This document shows, one piece after another, positions 52,100 through 60,959 of a DNA stretch of 64,000 bases. Made by a program: the position numbers and the translations under genes. Numbering within the stretch: the first letter of the stretch is position 1; the number at the start of each line of letters is the position of its first letter. The stretch comes from Pelosinus fermentans DSM 17108 (GTDB taxonomy: Bacteria; Bacillota; Negativicutes; DSM-13327), in the NCBI RefSeq assembly GCF_000271485.2, contig NZ_AKVN02000001.1, forward strand, positions 2,939,501-3,003,500, given 5' to 3'. Under the pieces are notes generated by a model. It searched no databases. It worked only from the letters and a program-made list of their open reading frames with translations, and had not been told where the DNA came from.

Positions 52100-52122
52100 T
52101 CTACTCCCCCCAATACCGAGTA

Positions 52123-53142
52123 CTAGAATTTTCTCTCTTGTACCACATCCATTACAGGTATAGGCGCTAATGCTGCGCCCATCTTCTGAAGCAAAACACC
52201 TGGGTCAATTCCTTTGCCTCCTGGATAGGTTGGATTTATCGTTACCCCTAATAAAGAAATCGGCTGTACAGCCTGAACCTGTATATTACGAGCTCTTAGC
52301 TGCCGCCATAAACCAACTGTAATGAAAATTTTACTACCATCCTGAACCACTACGATAGGAATCCGTTGTTTCTTTAGCAAAGCCTGAGCTAACCCATCTC
52401 CCATCGCTCCTTTAATAATAAGAACAGAACAATCGTCCTCCAATATTGTTAGCCACTGCGTAATACTTAAGAGAGAGGTACTCACAAAATATTCCTGACA
52501 TTGATTATGACCAATCACCAGCACTTTAGCCTTTGAATGATGATATAGTTTAAGATAATCATCGTTGGATTTTGGTATCGTTAATTGCTCTACGCGACAT
52601 GTAGTGATATGAAGTAATTCCTCTACATCACGGCTTAAGGTTGCTCCAGTAGCTAAAACAACTTGGCTGCTAACTAAAGGATCAGCAGAACTTTGCCGGT
52701 CAAAGGCCCCATCAATTAGTGTGCACCTTGTTCCCCAGCGAGTTAAACATTGTAATAATTGCCTTACATCTTCATTTTTGCTTGGTCCCGCCAAAACTAC
52801 CTGATTCACAGACTTTGCTTTCAAAATAACCACATTACCAAGAGGCGTGCAAATATCTGTTTGCTGGAGATAATCCCATAGGTTCGGGTCTATAATAACC
52901 TTTTCAGCAGTAGCCACTATTGTTTGAGGCTGCACAACAATTGAAGGTTTCGCTAAATGAGTCAAAGCATCAAAGCTTTCTCCATCCCTCCCAATTGATG
53001 TCAGTCCTAAGGCTATGCCTTGTGCATATAAAGCTTTTTGCATATAATTCAAAGTTACTGTCTTGCCTACATTTTTCGCCATACCAATAATCGTTAAAGC
53101 CTTAGGAGTTTCTATTAAAAATTCATTCCAATTTAACATCAT
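52123..53142 (-). CDS. kamB: Lysine 5,6-aminomutase reactivase subunit KamB-like
   Basis: A roughly 339-residue protein with an N-terminal P-loop (TIIGMAKNVGKTVTLNYMQ) and no other common domain. It corresponds to the KamB-type protein found between kdd and the aminomutase genes in lysine fermenters, where KamB and the MutS-like KamC are thought to reactivate B12-damaged KamDE. No KamC is present in this cluster; its usual place is taken by the sigma-54 activator. The reading frame opens with a TTG at 53148 overlapping the kdd stop; the ATG at 53142 also overlaps and is used. Confidence 0.8.
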   Translation of the reverse strand: MMLNWNEFLIETPKALTIIGMAKNVGKTVTLNYMQKALYAQGIALGLTSIGRDGESFDALTHLAKPSIVVQPQTIVATAEKVIIDPNLWDYLQQTDICTPLGNVVILKAKSVNQVVLAGPSKNEDVRQLLQCLTRWGTRCTLIDGAFDRQSSADPLVSSQVVLATGATLSRDVEELLHITTCRVEQLTIPKSNDDYLKLYHHSKAKVLVIGHNQCQEYFVSTSLLSITQWLTILEDDCSVLIIKGAMGDGLAQALLKKQRIPIVVVQDGSKIFITVGLWRQLRARNIQVQAVQPISLLGVTINPTYPGGKGIDPGVLLQKMGAALAPIPVMDVVQERKF

Positions 53143-53144
53143 CT

Positions 53145-54185
53145 TCAAGCATAAAGCTCATGAAATACTTGCCAGAGAATGGGACTTTCTCGTACTGTTT
53201 CTAAGGCAACGATTGCATGATTTCGGCAATAACCATTACCCACTAACATAGTTACGTCTTTGCCTATGCCTTCAGCCCCGAGAGCAGCACCTGTAAAGCT
53301 GGTCGCCATGCTAAAGAAATATACAGTTCCTCTATCTTTTGTAGCCATAATAGAGGCCATTTCAGTATTAGGTATATTAACGCAATTGATTGTGACATCT
53401 ACCATCTGACCGTTCGTAACCTCAGACACAGCTTTCATTACTTGCAGCGGATCTGTAGCATCTACTTGCAATACTTCATCGGCATAGCCTAGATGCCGCA
53501 TTCTATCACAACTGCCTTTACTTGAACCTATGCCAATCACCCTGCCAGTTACTCCTGCTCTCTTCTTCGCCTCATACAAACAAAGCATACCCGATTTGCC
53601 ACCGCCGCCAATGATGAGTACATTTTGCCCTGGTCGTACTAGATGAGCAGTTTGTGCTGGTGCACCTGCTACATCCAAGATAGCCAAGGCTAAGGATGGG
53701 GACATATCTGAAGGTAAGACTGCATAGATACCGCTGCTGAATAAAATAGCCAGGGCATCAACTTCAACCTGCTCTTTTTCAATATAAATTTTTCTAATTT
53801 TCCGAATTTTCAATGGAGTTAATGATAAAGAAACTAACGTAGCAATTCGGTCTCCCACCTTTACAGGCGTTTTCCCTGTCCATGCAGATCCAATTTTACT
53901 TACCGTTCCCATTAGCATTCCACCGGAGCCAGTAATGGGATTATGATGTTTCCCCCGCTTTTCCACAATATCAAGCATCATTCGCTCCATAACAGCTATA
54001 TCGTTCTGGGCATCTTTTTTGATCTGCGTAAAACTTGCCGCATCAATATTTAAGGTATCAACTTCAATTAGCAGCTCATTATCATAGATTTCCATAGTAT
54101 TATCAATTTTCCATGCAGGCTGAGGCAAAACACCTTGAGGCTCTATTACTCGATGAGTACCGTAAGGACAACCTATTTTTGTCAT
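53145..54185 (-). CDS. kdd: 3,5-diaminohexanoate dehydrogenase
   Basis: A 346-residue NAD-dependent dehydrogenase that oxidises L-erythro-3,5-diaminohexanoate to 5-amino-3-oxohexanoate with release of ammonia. The family start MTKIGCPYGTHRVIEPQGVL is diagnostic. A Rossmann motif NVLIIGGGGKSGMLCLYEAK sits mid-protein. The frame is open to 54326, but the ATG at 54185 has GGAGGG and gives the known N-terminus. First gene of the kdd-kamB-regulator-kamD-kamE-kal-kce block, with a sigma-54 promoter upstream. Confidence 0.95.
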   Translation of the reverse strand: MTKIGCPYGTHRVIEPQGVLPQPAWKIDNTMEIYDNELLIEVDTLNIDAASFTQIKKDAQNDIAVMERMMLDIVEKRGKHHNPITGSGGMLMGTVSKIGSAWTGKTPVKVGDRIATLVSLSLTPLKIRKIRKIYIEKEQVEVDALAILFSSGIYAVLPSDMSPSLALAILDVAGAPAQTAHLVRPGQNVLIIGGGGKSGMLCLYEAKKRAGVTGRVIGIGSSKGSCDRMRHLGYADEVLQVDATDPLQVMKAVSEVTNGQMVDVTINCVNIPNTEMASIMATKDRGTVYFFSMATSFTGAALGAEGIGKDVTMLVGNGYCRNHAIVALETVRESPILWQVFHELYA

Positions 54186-54347
54186 ATTAATTACCCTCCA
54201 ATATATTCTATTTTTTGAAATATAATCCTCTTTTACTATTTTTAACTCAGCAGGCTCAAACAGGCTAAATTTTAGATAGGGATTATTGAACTCACCTCCA
54301 ACTATCAAATTACTAATGCAAAGCATTGTTTCTCTAACAGACTACTA

Positions 54348-54364
54348 TGCAAATTACGTTCCAA
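54348..54364 (-). promoter_or_regulatory. Sigma-54 (-24/-12) promoter of the kdd block
   Basis: The minus strand reads TTGGAACGTAATTTGCA. The GG/GC spacing is exact; one base of the -24 TGGCAC box differs. Transcription would start near 54337, giving a leader of about 150 bp before kdd. Confidence 0.75.
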
Positions 54365-54424
54365 CCTAAGACAGTTGCTCACCCCGCGATTTCCCTCTAT
54401 ATCTATTCTTACACGAATTAATAA

Positions 54425-54440
54425 TGCCTAAAATTCGGCA
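54425..54440 (-). promoter_or_regulatory. Candidate lysine-activator site, kdd proximal
   Basis: The minus strand reads TGCCGAATTTTAGGCA, the most symmetric copy of the 16-bp motif. Its centre is about 83 bp upstream of the kdd -12 element. Confidence 0.7.
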
Positions 54441-54500
54441 TACTTTAAATGTTTTGTAAGAAATACGCATAGACCAAGCGCCCAAAAATCAGCATCAATC

Positions 54501-54516
54501 TGCCAAATTTTGGGCG
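54501..54516 (+). promoter_or_regulatory. Candidate lysine-activator site, kdd distal
   Basis: The plus strand reads TGCCAAATTTTGGGCG, the same motif in opposite orientation, centred about 159 bp upstream of the -12 element. It lies in the right part of a longer inverted repeat (GCGCCCAAAA / TTTTGGGCGC, about 54479-54517) that could also end rmuC transcription. Confidence 0.5.
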
Positions 54517-54532
54517 CTTATCATAGATATTT

Positions 54533-55879
54533 TTATTCTTTTTCTTGAGCAGCTGCTATTTCTGCAACATTTGCTGCATCTAACATATTTACTGCTTCCT
54601 CTTGAGGAAGTTCTTGTACATTTTTAAGCTTCCTTTCTATAGTGCGAGACTTTCTGGCAGCTACATCAATGGAGTTACTAGCCTCTTGCAGTTTTTTATG
54701 GGTTTTATCTAATAAATCGCCAAATTTACCAAATTCGGTTTTTACAACACTAAGCAGTGACCAGACTTCTGAACTGCGTTTTTCAACTGCAAGCGTTCTA
54801 AAACCCATTTGCAAGCTATTAAGCAACGCAGATAGGGTCGTAGGGCCTGCAATGATTACCTTGTAATTTCGCATAATAGTATCACACAGCCCTGGACGCC
54901 GCAACACTTCAGCATATAATCCTTCAATTGGCAAAAATAAAATTGCAAACTCTGTAGTATGGGGAACACAGACGTATTTATTGGCAATATCTTTCGCTTC
55001 GCTTTTAATTCGATTTTCTAAAGCCTTGGCTGCTTCTTCTGCTAAGACAGCATTGGCTTGATCTTGAGCCTCTAATAATCGTTGATAATCTTCTTGGGGA
55101 AATTTCGCATCAATTGGCAGCCAGACAATGCTTTCCTCTGTATCACGACCAGGAAGTTTAATCGCAAATTCTACTCTATCATTGCTTCCTGGCTTCGTTG
55201 CAACGTTTTTAGCATACTGTTCAATGGTTAGAATTTGCTCTAATAAATTCTCTAATTGAATTTCGCCCCATATACCACGAGTTTTGACATTGGATAATAC
55301 TCTTTTTAGATCACCAACGCCAGAGGCCAGAGTCTGCATTTCACCTAGCCCTCTATGTACCATTTCTAACCTTTCGCTAACCAACTTAAAACTCTCTCCC
55401 AAACGCTTTTCTAACGTCTGATTTAATTTCTCATCCACCGTTTTTCTCATCTCTTCAAGTTTGCTGCCATTCTCTTCACGAAGCACCCGCAATTGTTTTT
55501 CTACCGTTTCACGCATACGCTCTAACTTTTGTTCATTCATTTGAGTCAGTCCCTGTAATTGCTGAGAGAATGTCTCTAATTGCGTTAATTGCACGGTAGT
55601 ATTTTCATTCATCCGTTTCAAAATTGATTCATTTAACTTACTAAGTGTATTCGCTACTTCTTCTCGCAATGCTCTGGCGACAAGATTATTTTCTCCTCGG
55701 TTCTTGGCCATTTCATCATTTACAGTTCGTTCTACTCTTTCGATTGCCTTTTCTATACCTATCAGATGGGCAGCAAGCTCCTGCTGCTGATTCTTTCCAA
55801 GTCGAAACAGTACTGTAATGAGAAGAAAAATAATAATTCCATTAAGACCAAACATTAGCATTATCATCACCGTTGACAA
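54533..55879 (-). CDS. rmuC: DNA recombination protein RmuC
   Basis: A 448-residue protein: an N-terminal membrane span (MLMFGLNGIIIFLLITVLF), a long coiled coil (about 30-180, with repeated EEMRKTVDEKLNQTLEKRL type segments) and the RmuC nuclease-like domain (GIWGEIQLENLLEQIL, PIDAKFPQEDYQRLLEA, FLPIEGLYAEVLRRPGL, TTLSALLNSLQMGF). RmuC limits inversions at short repeats. Single gene; its 3' end abuts the lysine regulatory region. A start codon with a clear ribosome site was not inspected beyond the frame start. Confidence 0.92.
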   Translation of the reverse strand: MSTVMIMLMFGLNGIIIFLLITVLFRLGKNQQQELAAHLIGIEKAIERVERTVNDEMAKNRGENNLVARALREEVANTLSKLNESILKRMNENTTVQLTQLETFSQQLQGLTQMNEQKLERMRETVEKQLRVLREENGSKLEEMRKTVDEKLNQTLEKRLGESFKLVSERLEMVHRGLGEMQTLASGVGDLKRVLSNVKTRGIWGEIQLENLLEQILTIEQYAKNVATKPGSNDRVEFAIKLPGRDTEESIVWLPIDAKFPQEDYQRLLEAQDQANAVLAEEAAKALENRIKSEAKDIANKYVCVPHTTEFAILFLPIEGLYAEVLRRPGLCDTIMRNYKVIIAGPTTLSALLNSLQMGFRTLAVEKRSSEVWSLLSVVKTEFGKFGDLLDKTHKKLQEASNSIDVAARKSRTIERKLKNVQELPQEEAVNMLDAANVAEIAAAQEKE

Positions 55880-56008
55880 AATAAATCCTCCAACTATTTT
55901 ATTATTTTACTAAGAACATTATATAAAATTTGATTCAGGGAACAATATTTTAGGAACCCATTTTCTAAATGTACTTCTTGGGTAAGCTATAGGCGGGGAG
56001 GTGATAGT

Positions 56009-56125
56009 ATGGAAAAACGTCAAAATGAATCTTGTAAAGAAAATAAAAACAAATCCCAAAAGGCCTCTACAGAATTTGCCAAAGAAATTTGCCCTAAAGA
56101 TAAGAACGAGAATAAAAACAAGTAA
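56009..56125 (+). CDS. Small Lys/Asn-rich protein with two cysteines
   Basis: A 38-residue hydrophilic frame (MEKRQNESCKENKNKSQKAS ... AKEICPKDKNENKNK) with an excellent GGGGAGGTGATAGT site before the ATG and a T8 terminator four bases after the stop. Lys and Asn make up nearly half the residues. The composition recalls minor acid-soluble spore proteins, but no known motif is present. Missed by length cut-offs; the signals around it make it likely to be real. Confidence 0.65.
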   Translation: MEKRQNESCKENKNKSQKASTEFAKEICPKDKNENKNK

Positions 56126-56128
56126 AAT

Positions 56129-56162
56129 AAGAGGGTGGTCAAACCACCCTCTTATTTTTTTT
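56129..56162 (+). terminator. Terminator of the small Lys/Asn-rich gene
   Basis: AAGAGGGTGGT / ACCACCCTCTT hairpin with a 3-nt loop, then ATTTTTTTT. Confidence 0.9.
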
Positions 56163-56209
56163 GCACGGCTTTCCCCACACTGTCTCTTCCTGCACATCCA
56201 TCACTATCT

Positions 56210-59134
56210 TTACTTTAAGATATTCGTTACATGCTGAAATAGATTGCTATTATCTTTGATTTTTTGTTCATTTCCTAAGACACACAAGTAATTTTCTTTC
56301 ATGGCATTCTCCATTAAGTCAGCCAAATTAGAAATATCTTCTTGCCTAGTTGCTAAGATTTCATCTCTCTCTTGTTGAATCATAGACTGAGAAATATTCC
56401 GAATATAATTGTTAGTTGCTCGCTCCCCTTTTTGCGATGGAGTCAAAGGCGTATCCAACTGGCTCATGGTACCAATTACATACTTGGTCATCTCTCTTTG
56501 ATCAACAGAGAAATTACGCAGATAATTTGCGGTCTCATCATATACAGTTAACGTCTCTTTTAAATTTGGATCCCGGTACGAGCCAAGCACCATATTTCCA
56601 TTACGTTCTAATCTTGCAAAACCGCCATAAGCTCCCCCTTGAACACGTACCCGCGTCCACAAGTAATCATAACGCAAAATGGTTTCCAGCACTTTTAAGC
56701 TTCCATGATAGGAATATCCTAACTTACGGAAATTTGCTCCTTTAACCACATACTGTACTTTGCCGGACGTCATGAGTCCTTCATTGTAATGACTATTTTC
56801 AAAATGATATACAGCAGGTTTTTCTTTAGTTGACACTAAGCAGGAGTGAAATTCGGAAAATGCTTTTTGAAATTCACTATAATTCTCGTCTTCTACAGTT
56901 ACACTTACCAATAAGTTTTCTTTATTAAAAATAAAACCAGCTACCGTTTCAAGATTCTTATAAACTTCTTCTGACTTTGCTGCAAAGTCTTTTTCTAATG
57001 CAGCTACAAAATCATAAAAGGCTAACATTCCTACTTCATTATACTGTGCAATAGGAGAAAAATAGGATAATACACGATTCGTCGCCAGTTGCTGTCCGCG
57101 GCGGAATAAATTCATATCCCAATTGGATTTTATTTCTTGAATCAGTTCCTTCATTCGTTTACTGTTGTCAAAGCGGCTATGGGCAATAATCTGCTCTGTC
57201 AGTCTTAATAATTGAGGCAGCTTCTCTACTAAGGATTTGCCTTTGATTATAAATTTGGGTAAGTATTTTGAATCATTAGCATTTTCTGTGAAAACTGCTA
57301 CATCAAAAACAATACCGCCTGTATTCTTGTTAATTTCATTGGATAGCGCAGAGTATTCATATTGTTTTGTAGAAACCTTTCCTAAGATCTCTGACAATAA
57401 GTACATATAGGGTAGATATTGTTGAGGCACCAGGCATGTATCAAAATACATGTTCACATAAGCAATGGCATTGGTGCGAAGTGGGTGAAGCAATACAGGT
57501 ATTCCTAATTCTTGTTTCTCCACTACTATCAATTCTTCTGATTTTACCTCTATATCTTGCCGAGTGAGCAGAGGAATGGTCGCTAAGGCTTCTGGTGAAT
57601 CGGCTGTTTCTTGTAATGTTTTTAAACGCTGTGTTTGTTCTACCAGCTTATTAATTTCAATATCAGACAGAGATGCCTTATATTCAGCCAGGTATTTGCG
57701 TAGTTCTTTATCTTTTTCTTCTGCCAGGCCATGCTTGGGTTTTAAGATAACCAAAGCTTGATGATTATTATTGAGCAAATGCTGCTCAATCAACTGCTCA
57801 AAGTAATTGGTTTTTAGTGCTGCTTTTATTTTTACTAAATCATCTTCATACCCTAAATGTATGAAAGGACTTGCGTCATACAACCAGCTATCCATACATT
57901 TAATATTATAGACAAGTCCTTTAGGACGAGTACCATAATTTGCTTCCCGTAGTGTAAATTCAAAAATGTTAATGCATGCTTCAATTAATTCTTTATCAAT
58001 TCCTTCTCTTACCAGTCTTCCCAGCTCTTCATCTACAACTTGAATAAACTTCGCTTTTTCATTTTCATTGGCACCCGTAATAACAATCCCGAAGGTAGGC
58101 TGCAGTATGCTTTTCACAAAAGTTCCTACTACATCTTTACCAATCTCCGCTTCGATCAAGGCATTTCGCAAAGGTGCAGCTGGAGTTTCCAGAAGTAGAT
58201 ACTCTAAGATTTGAAAAGCTAGACAGATTTCAGAATTAGTCGCTTTCCCCAATACGAAATTTCTGCTTAAAAACGTTTTATCTTCTATATTCTCACTAGG
58301 AGCAATCGAATATTCAAAAACATTTTCTACTTTTTCTTTAAATGCAGGCTGTAAAGCAATTTGGGAATTTACTTCAACTTTTTCAAAATTACTTAAATAT
58401 GCTTCATCTAAAAACTTCAGATTATCAAGTATATCTAAATCTCCATATAAGAAGATATATCCATTGGAGGGATGGTAATATTTCTTATGAAAATCTATAA
58501 ATTTTTCTTGCGTCAGCTCTGGAATAAACTCAGGATCACCACCTGATTCTACACCATAGGCCGTATCAGGAAACAAAGATTCAAAATTTTTCTTTTCTAA
58601 AATTGCATCAGGTGAAGAAAAGACACCCTTCATCTCATTGTATACTACGCCTTTATAAGTGATTTCATCCGCTGGATTCTCCAACTCATAATGCCAGCCT
58701 TCCTGCATTAACGTCTCTGGAGAATTATATATATTCGGATAAAAAACTGCATCCAAATATACATCCATTAAATTACGAAAATCCTTAACATTACGACTTG
58801 CCACGGGATACATGGTCTTATCAGGAAATGTCATGGCATTTAGATAGGTATTCAAAGATCCTTTTACTAATTCAACAAAAGGTTCCTTCATAGGGAATTT
58901 ACGAGAGCCGCACAATACAGAATGCTCAACAATATGAGCAACTCCTGTACTATCTTCCGGAGGTGTGCGAAAGGTAACGGAGAAAACTTTGTTATCATCA
59001 TCATTTTGTAAATATAACAATCGCGCGCCGCTTTTTTCATGATAGAATATCCTGGCAAGCGAACTTATTTCATCAATTTTTTCTTCCTCTTCTAAACGAA
59101 AGCCATGATATAAATTTCCTTTTATTAAATCCAT
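56210..59134 (-). CDS. M16C-family zinc metalloprotease (presequence protease-like)
   Basis: A 974-residue insulinase-like protease with the inverted zinc motif GVAHIVEHSVLCGSRKFP (HxxEH) and a downstream glutamate in YNEMKGVFSSPD. Four M16 half-domains fill the length as in PreP/Cym1-type enzymes. It degrades short peptides in a closed chamber, in the cytoplasm since there is no signal peptide. The ATG at 59134 follows AGAGG with seven bases; the TTG at 59152 lacks a site. Single gene. Confidence 0.93.
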   Translation of the reverse strand: MDLIKGNLYHGFRLEEEEKIDEISSLARIFYHEKSGARLLYLQNDDDNKVFSVTFRTPPEDSTGVAHIVEHSVLCGSRKFPMKEPFVELVKGSLNTYLNAMTFPDKTMYPVASRNVKDFRNLMDVYLDAVFYPNIYNSPETLMQEGWHYELENPADEITYKGVVYNEMKGVFSSPDAILEKKNFESLFPDTAYGVESGGDPEFIPELTQEKFIDFHKKYYHPSNGYIFLYGDLDILDNLKFLDEAYLSNFEKVEVNSQIALQPAFKEKVENVFEYSIAPSENIEDKTFLSRNFVLGKATNSEICLAFQILEYLLLETPAAPLRNALIEAEIGKDVVGTFVKSILQPTFGIVITGANENEKAKFIQVVDEELGRLVREGIDKELIEACINIFEFTLREANYGTRPKGLVYNIKCMDSWLYDASPFIHLGYEDDLVKIKAALKTNYFEQLIEQHLLNNNHQALVILKPKHGLAEEKDKELRKYLAEYKASLSDIEINKLVEQTQRLKTLQETADSPEALATIPLLTRQDIEVKSEELIVVEKQELGIPVLLHPLRTNAIAYVNMYFDTCLVPQQYLPYMYLLSEILGKVSTKQYEYSALSNEINKNTGGIVFDVAVFTENANDSKYLPKFIIKGKSLVEKLPQLLRLTEQIIAHSRFDNSKRMKELIQEIKSNWDMNLFRRGQQLATNRVLSYFSPIAQYNEVGMLAFYDFVAALEKDFAAKSEEVYKNLETVAGFIFNKENLLVSVTVEDENYSEFQKAFSEFHSCLVSTKEKPAVYHFENSHYNEGLMTSGKVQYVVKGANFRKLGYSYHGSLKVLETILRYDYLWTRVRVQGGAYGGFARLERNGNMVLGSYRDPNLKETLTVYDETANYLRNFSVDQREMTKYVIGTMSQLDTPLTPSQKGERATNNYIRNISQSMIQQERDEILATRQEDISNLADLMENAMKENYLCVLGNEQKIKDNSNLFQHVTNILK

Positions 59135-59342
59135 TCCATTACCTCTTTTCAAAAAATTTCATTCTTATACCATATTCGCTATTGTAGGAACAACGTCCTG
59201 CAATATGGGCTTTTTAGAACACGATTCAAGATTCCATGTCAATACTATATGCAAAATGGATTAAAAGATTGACGCTAGCAGAGTAAAATGAGAAAATATA
59301 CTATATGTCCATGATATTATAGAGCTTGAAAGGATGTTCAAA

Positions 59343-59519
59343 TTGGAAAAATTAATTTATTACTCTTCCATGCTAGGCGGCATATTACTATCTGTTACTC
59401 TCATTTGGGTGGCAATCTATAATTTTAGAATTTCCCAAACTAAAAAGGCAAGTTTATTTCTTCTCTCTGGATTATCTCTCGGAATCCTACTTATTTATAA
59501 TATCCTATTTCCACAATAA
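59343..59519 (+). CDS. Small two-span membrane protein
   Basis: About 58 residues with two hydrophobic segments (SMLGGILLSVTLIWVAIY and FLLSGLSLGILLIYNILF) joined by a short basic loop (RISQTKK). The ATG at 59334 overlaps the AAAGG site, so the TTG at 59343 is a better start. Function unknown. The neighbour on the other strand is also a membrane protein. Confidence 0.6.
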   Translation: MEKLIYYSSMLGGILLSVTLIWVAIYNFRISQTKKASLFLLSGLSLGILLIYNILFPQ

Positions 59520-59532
59520 AAATTTATTTAAA

Positions 59533-59871
59533 TTACCAACCTTTAATCTTAAATATTTTGGAACCAAATATAGATTGCAGTGCATCTCCAAACAAATGGG
59601 AAATTCCTCCTAAGAATACATAAGGCGCAGCCCCTTTAATACATAAAAAAGGAATTGATAAGACAGCACATCCTAATAATGTATGACAAAACCCCCTATG
59701 ACTCATAAAACCTACAAAAATATTTAATCGACCAAGCATCGATCTGTGGTGGTCAATATCCGGCAGTATACTGCCAATCACTATAAATAAAATATCCATC
59801 GGCTGCATTGCAAATTCCAGACTAAAAAAAAGTCCTATAATAATATGTATTGCCCAATTGAAAATAATCAC
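59533..59871 (-). CDS. YdjM/DUF457-type metal-dependent hydrolase, short form
   Basis: A 112-residue membrane protein with the DUF457 signature GSILPDIDHHRSMLGR, then MSHRGFCHTLLG and a late SHLFGDALQ, where the Asp and His residues resemble a metal site. The family in E. coli (YdjM) is an SOS-regulated inner-membrane protein. This copy is shorter than most (about 150-200) and ends soon after the GD motif. The start is a GTG with a poor ribosome site, so the 5' end is uncertain. Confidence 0.78.
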   Translation of the reverse strand: MIIFNWAIHIIIGLFFSLEFAMQPMDILFIVIGSILPDIDHHRSMLGRLNIFVGFMSHRGFCHTLLGCAVLSIPFLCIKGAAPYVFLGGISHLFGDALQSIFGSKIFKIKGW

Positions 59872-60030
59872 CTATTTCATTGTGTACTATGACTTATGCT
59901 GTATCGTTTCGTGTAAATTTTTCAAAAAAACAATTACGAACATTCGTTTGTATTTTTATAGTAAAGCAAACATTCGTTCTTGTAAAGAGAATTTCAAAAC
60001 TTTTTCAATGAACTACTGGGAGGGAACACG

Positions 60031-60912
60031 ATGGATATGATTAAAAACATGGCATTTTTAGACTATTTATTTGATGGAATCTATTTAGTTGACAAAGAAG
60101 GGGCTATTTTGTTCGCTAACCAATCAGCAGAAAAAATAAGCGGTTATAGTGCATCTGAGGTCATGGGGCTTAAGTACAACGAAAATATCCTACAAGAAGC
60201 TCCCAATAAAAATGAGCCATCTACTTTAGAAAATTCTATTCTTTGTGAAAAAACAGTCTACCTGCGTCATAAAGATCACTCTTTGATCCCAATTACAATT
60301 CGTTTGATTCCCCTGCTAAATGATCACGGTCTAAGCACTGTCACATTGATAGCTTTTACCAAAACTATCTTTATCGAAAATGTGAATCAAGTAAAAGATT
60401 TAGCTCGCAAAGCGTTTGTCGACACTCTTACAGGGCTTCCTAATAAAGAATATCTCGATAGTAAACTAAAAAGTTTAATGACATCTACAGAAATTCAAAA
60501 TAATAATACTTTGGGCCTGTTCTTTGTTAAACTCGATAATCTTAAACAAATTAATGATATTCATGGTACATTAGCAGGAGACATGACGCTAAAGGCTGTC
60601 GCAAAAATTTTATTTGAAAATAAGCAACATCCCAACAATATTATATGCCGATGGGATAGCAGTCTATTTTTCATCCTAACTAATTTCGATAAGAAATTCC
60701 TCATGCTAAATTGGGCTACCAAAGTAAAAAACTTGCTGCAAGCATTAACCGTCCCTGGTTATAATACTCTTTCGCCAATGATCTATATCAGCGGAGTCAT
60801 CACTCCACTAGGAGAAAATTTGGATGTTCTTTATATTGCCTTAGATGAAGAGTTAAAAAACAGTTATCACTCAGGCAGCAATATCAGCATTCGCGATCTT
60901 CCAACTATCTAA
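60031..60912 (+). CDS. PAS protein with degenerate GGDEF domain
   Basis: A 293-residue cytoplasmic protein. A PAS domain (about 8-110: LDYLFDGIYLVDKEGAILFA, then AEKISGYSASEVMG) is followed by a GGDEF fold (about 128-285) with the entry motif DTLTGLPNKEYLDSKL and the metal-binding KLDNLKQINDIHG. The catalytic turn that should read GG(D/E)EF is WDSSLF (in RWDSSLFFIL). Diguanylate cyclase activity is therefore very unlikely; a GTP- or c-di-GMP-binding or signalling-only role is possible. GGGAGG precedes the start codons. Monocistronic. Confidence 0.87.
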   Translation: MDMIKNMAFLDYLFDGIYLVDKEGAILFANQSAEKISGYSASEVMGLKYNENILQEAPNKNEPSTLENSILCEKTVYLRHKDHSLIPITIRLIPLLNDHGLSTVTLIAFTKTIFIENVNQVKDLARKAFVDTLTGLPNKEYLDSKLKSLMTSTEIQNNNTLGLFFVKLDNLKQINDIHGTLAGDMTLKAVAKILFENKQHPNNIICRWDSSLFFILTNFDKKFLMLNWATKVKNLLQALTVPGYNTLSPMIYISGVITPLGENLDVLYIALDEELKNSYHSGSNISIRDLPTI

Positions 60913-60924
60913 TCGTCATTTATA

Positions 60925-60954
60925 AAGCGCCTGACCACGTTGTGGCAGGCGCTT
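60925..60954. terminator. Hairpin terminator between convergent genes
   Basis: AAGCGCCTG / CAGGCGCTT with a 12-nt loop containing a further CCAC/GTGG pairing. The T-runs are weak on both sides. Confidence 0.6.
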
Positions 60955-60959
60955 ATGAT

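Noticed and set aside
45199-54326. A lysine riboswitch (L-box) in front of the permease or kdd
   Set aside because: I read both leaders and found none of the conserved L-box blocks; the sigma-54 elements account for these regions.
55919-56197. Minus-strand frame of 92 codons rich in Phe and Leu
   Set aside because: It is the shadow of the Lys/Asn-rich small gene on the plus strand (AAA/AAT codons read as TTT/ATT) and covers a terminator.
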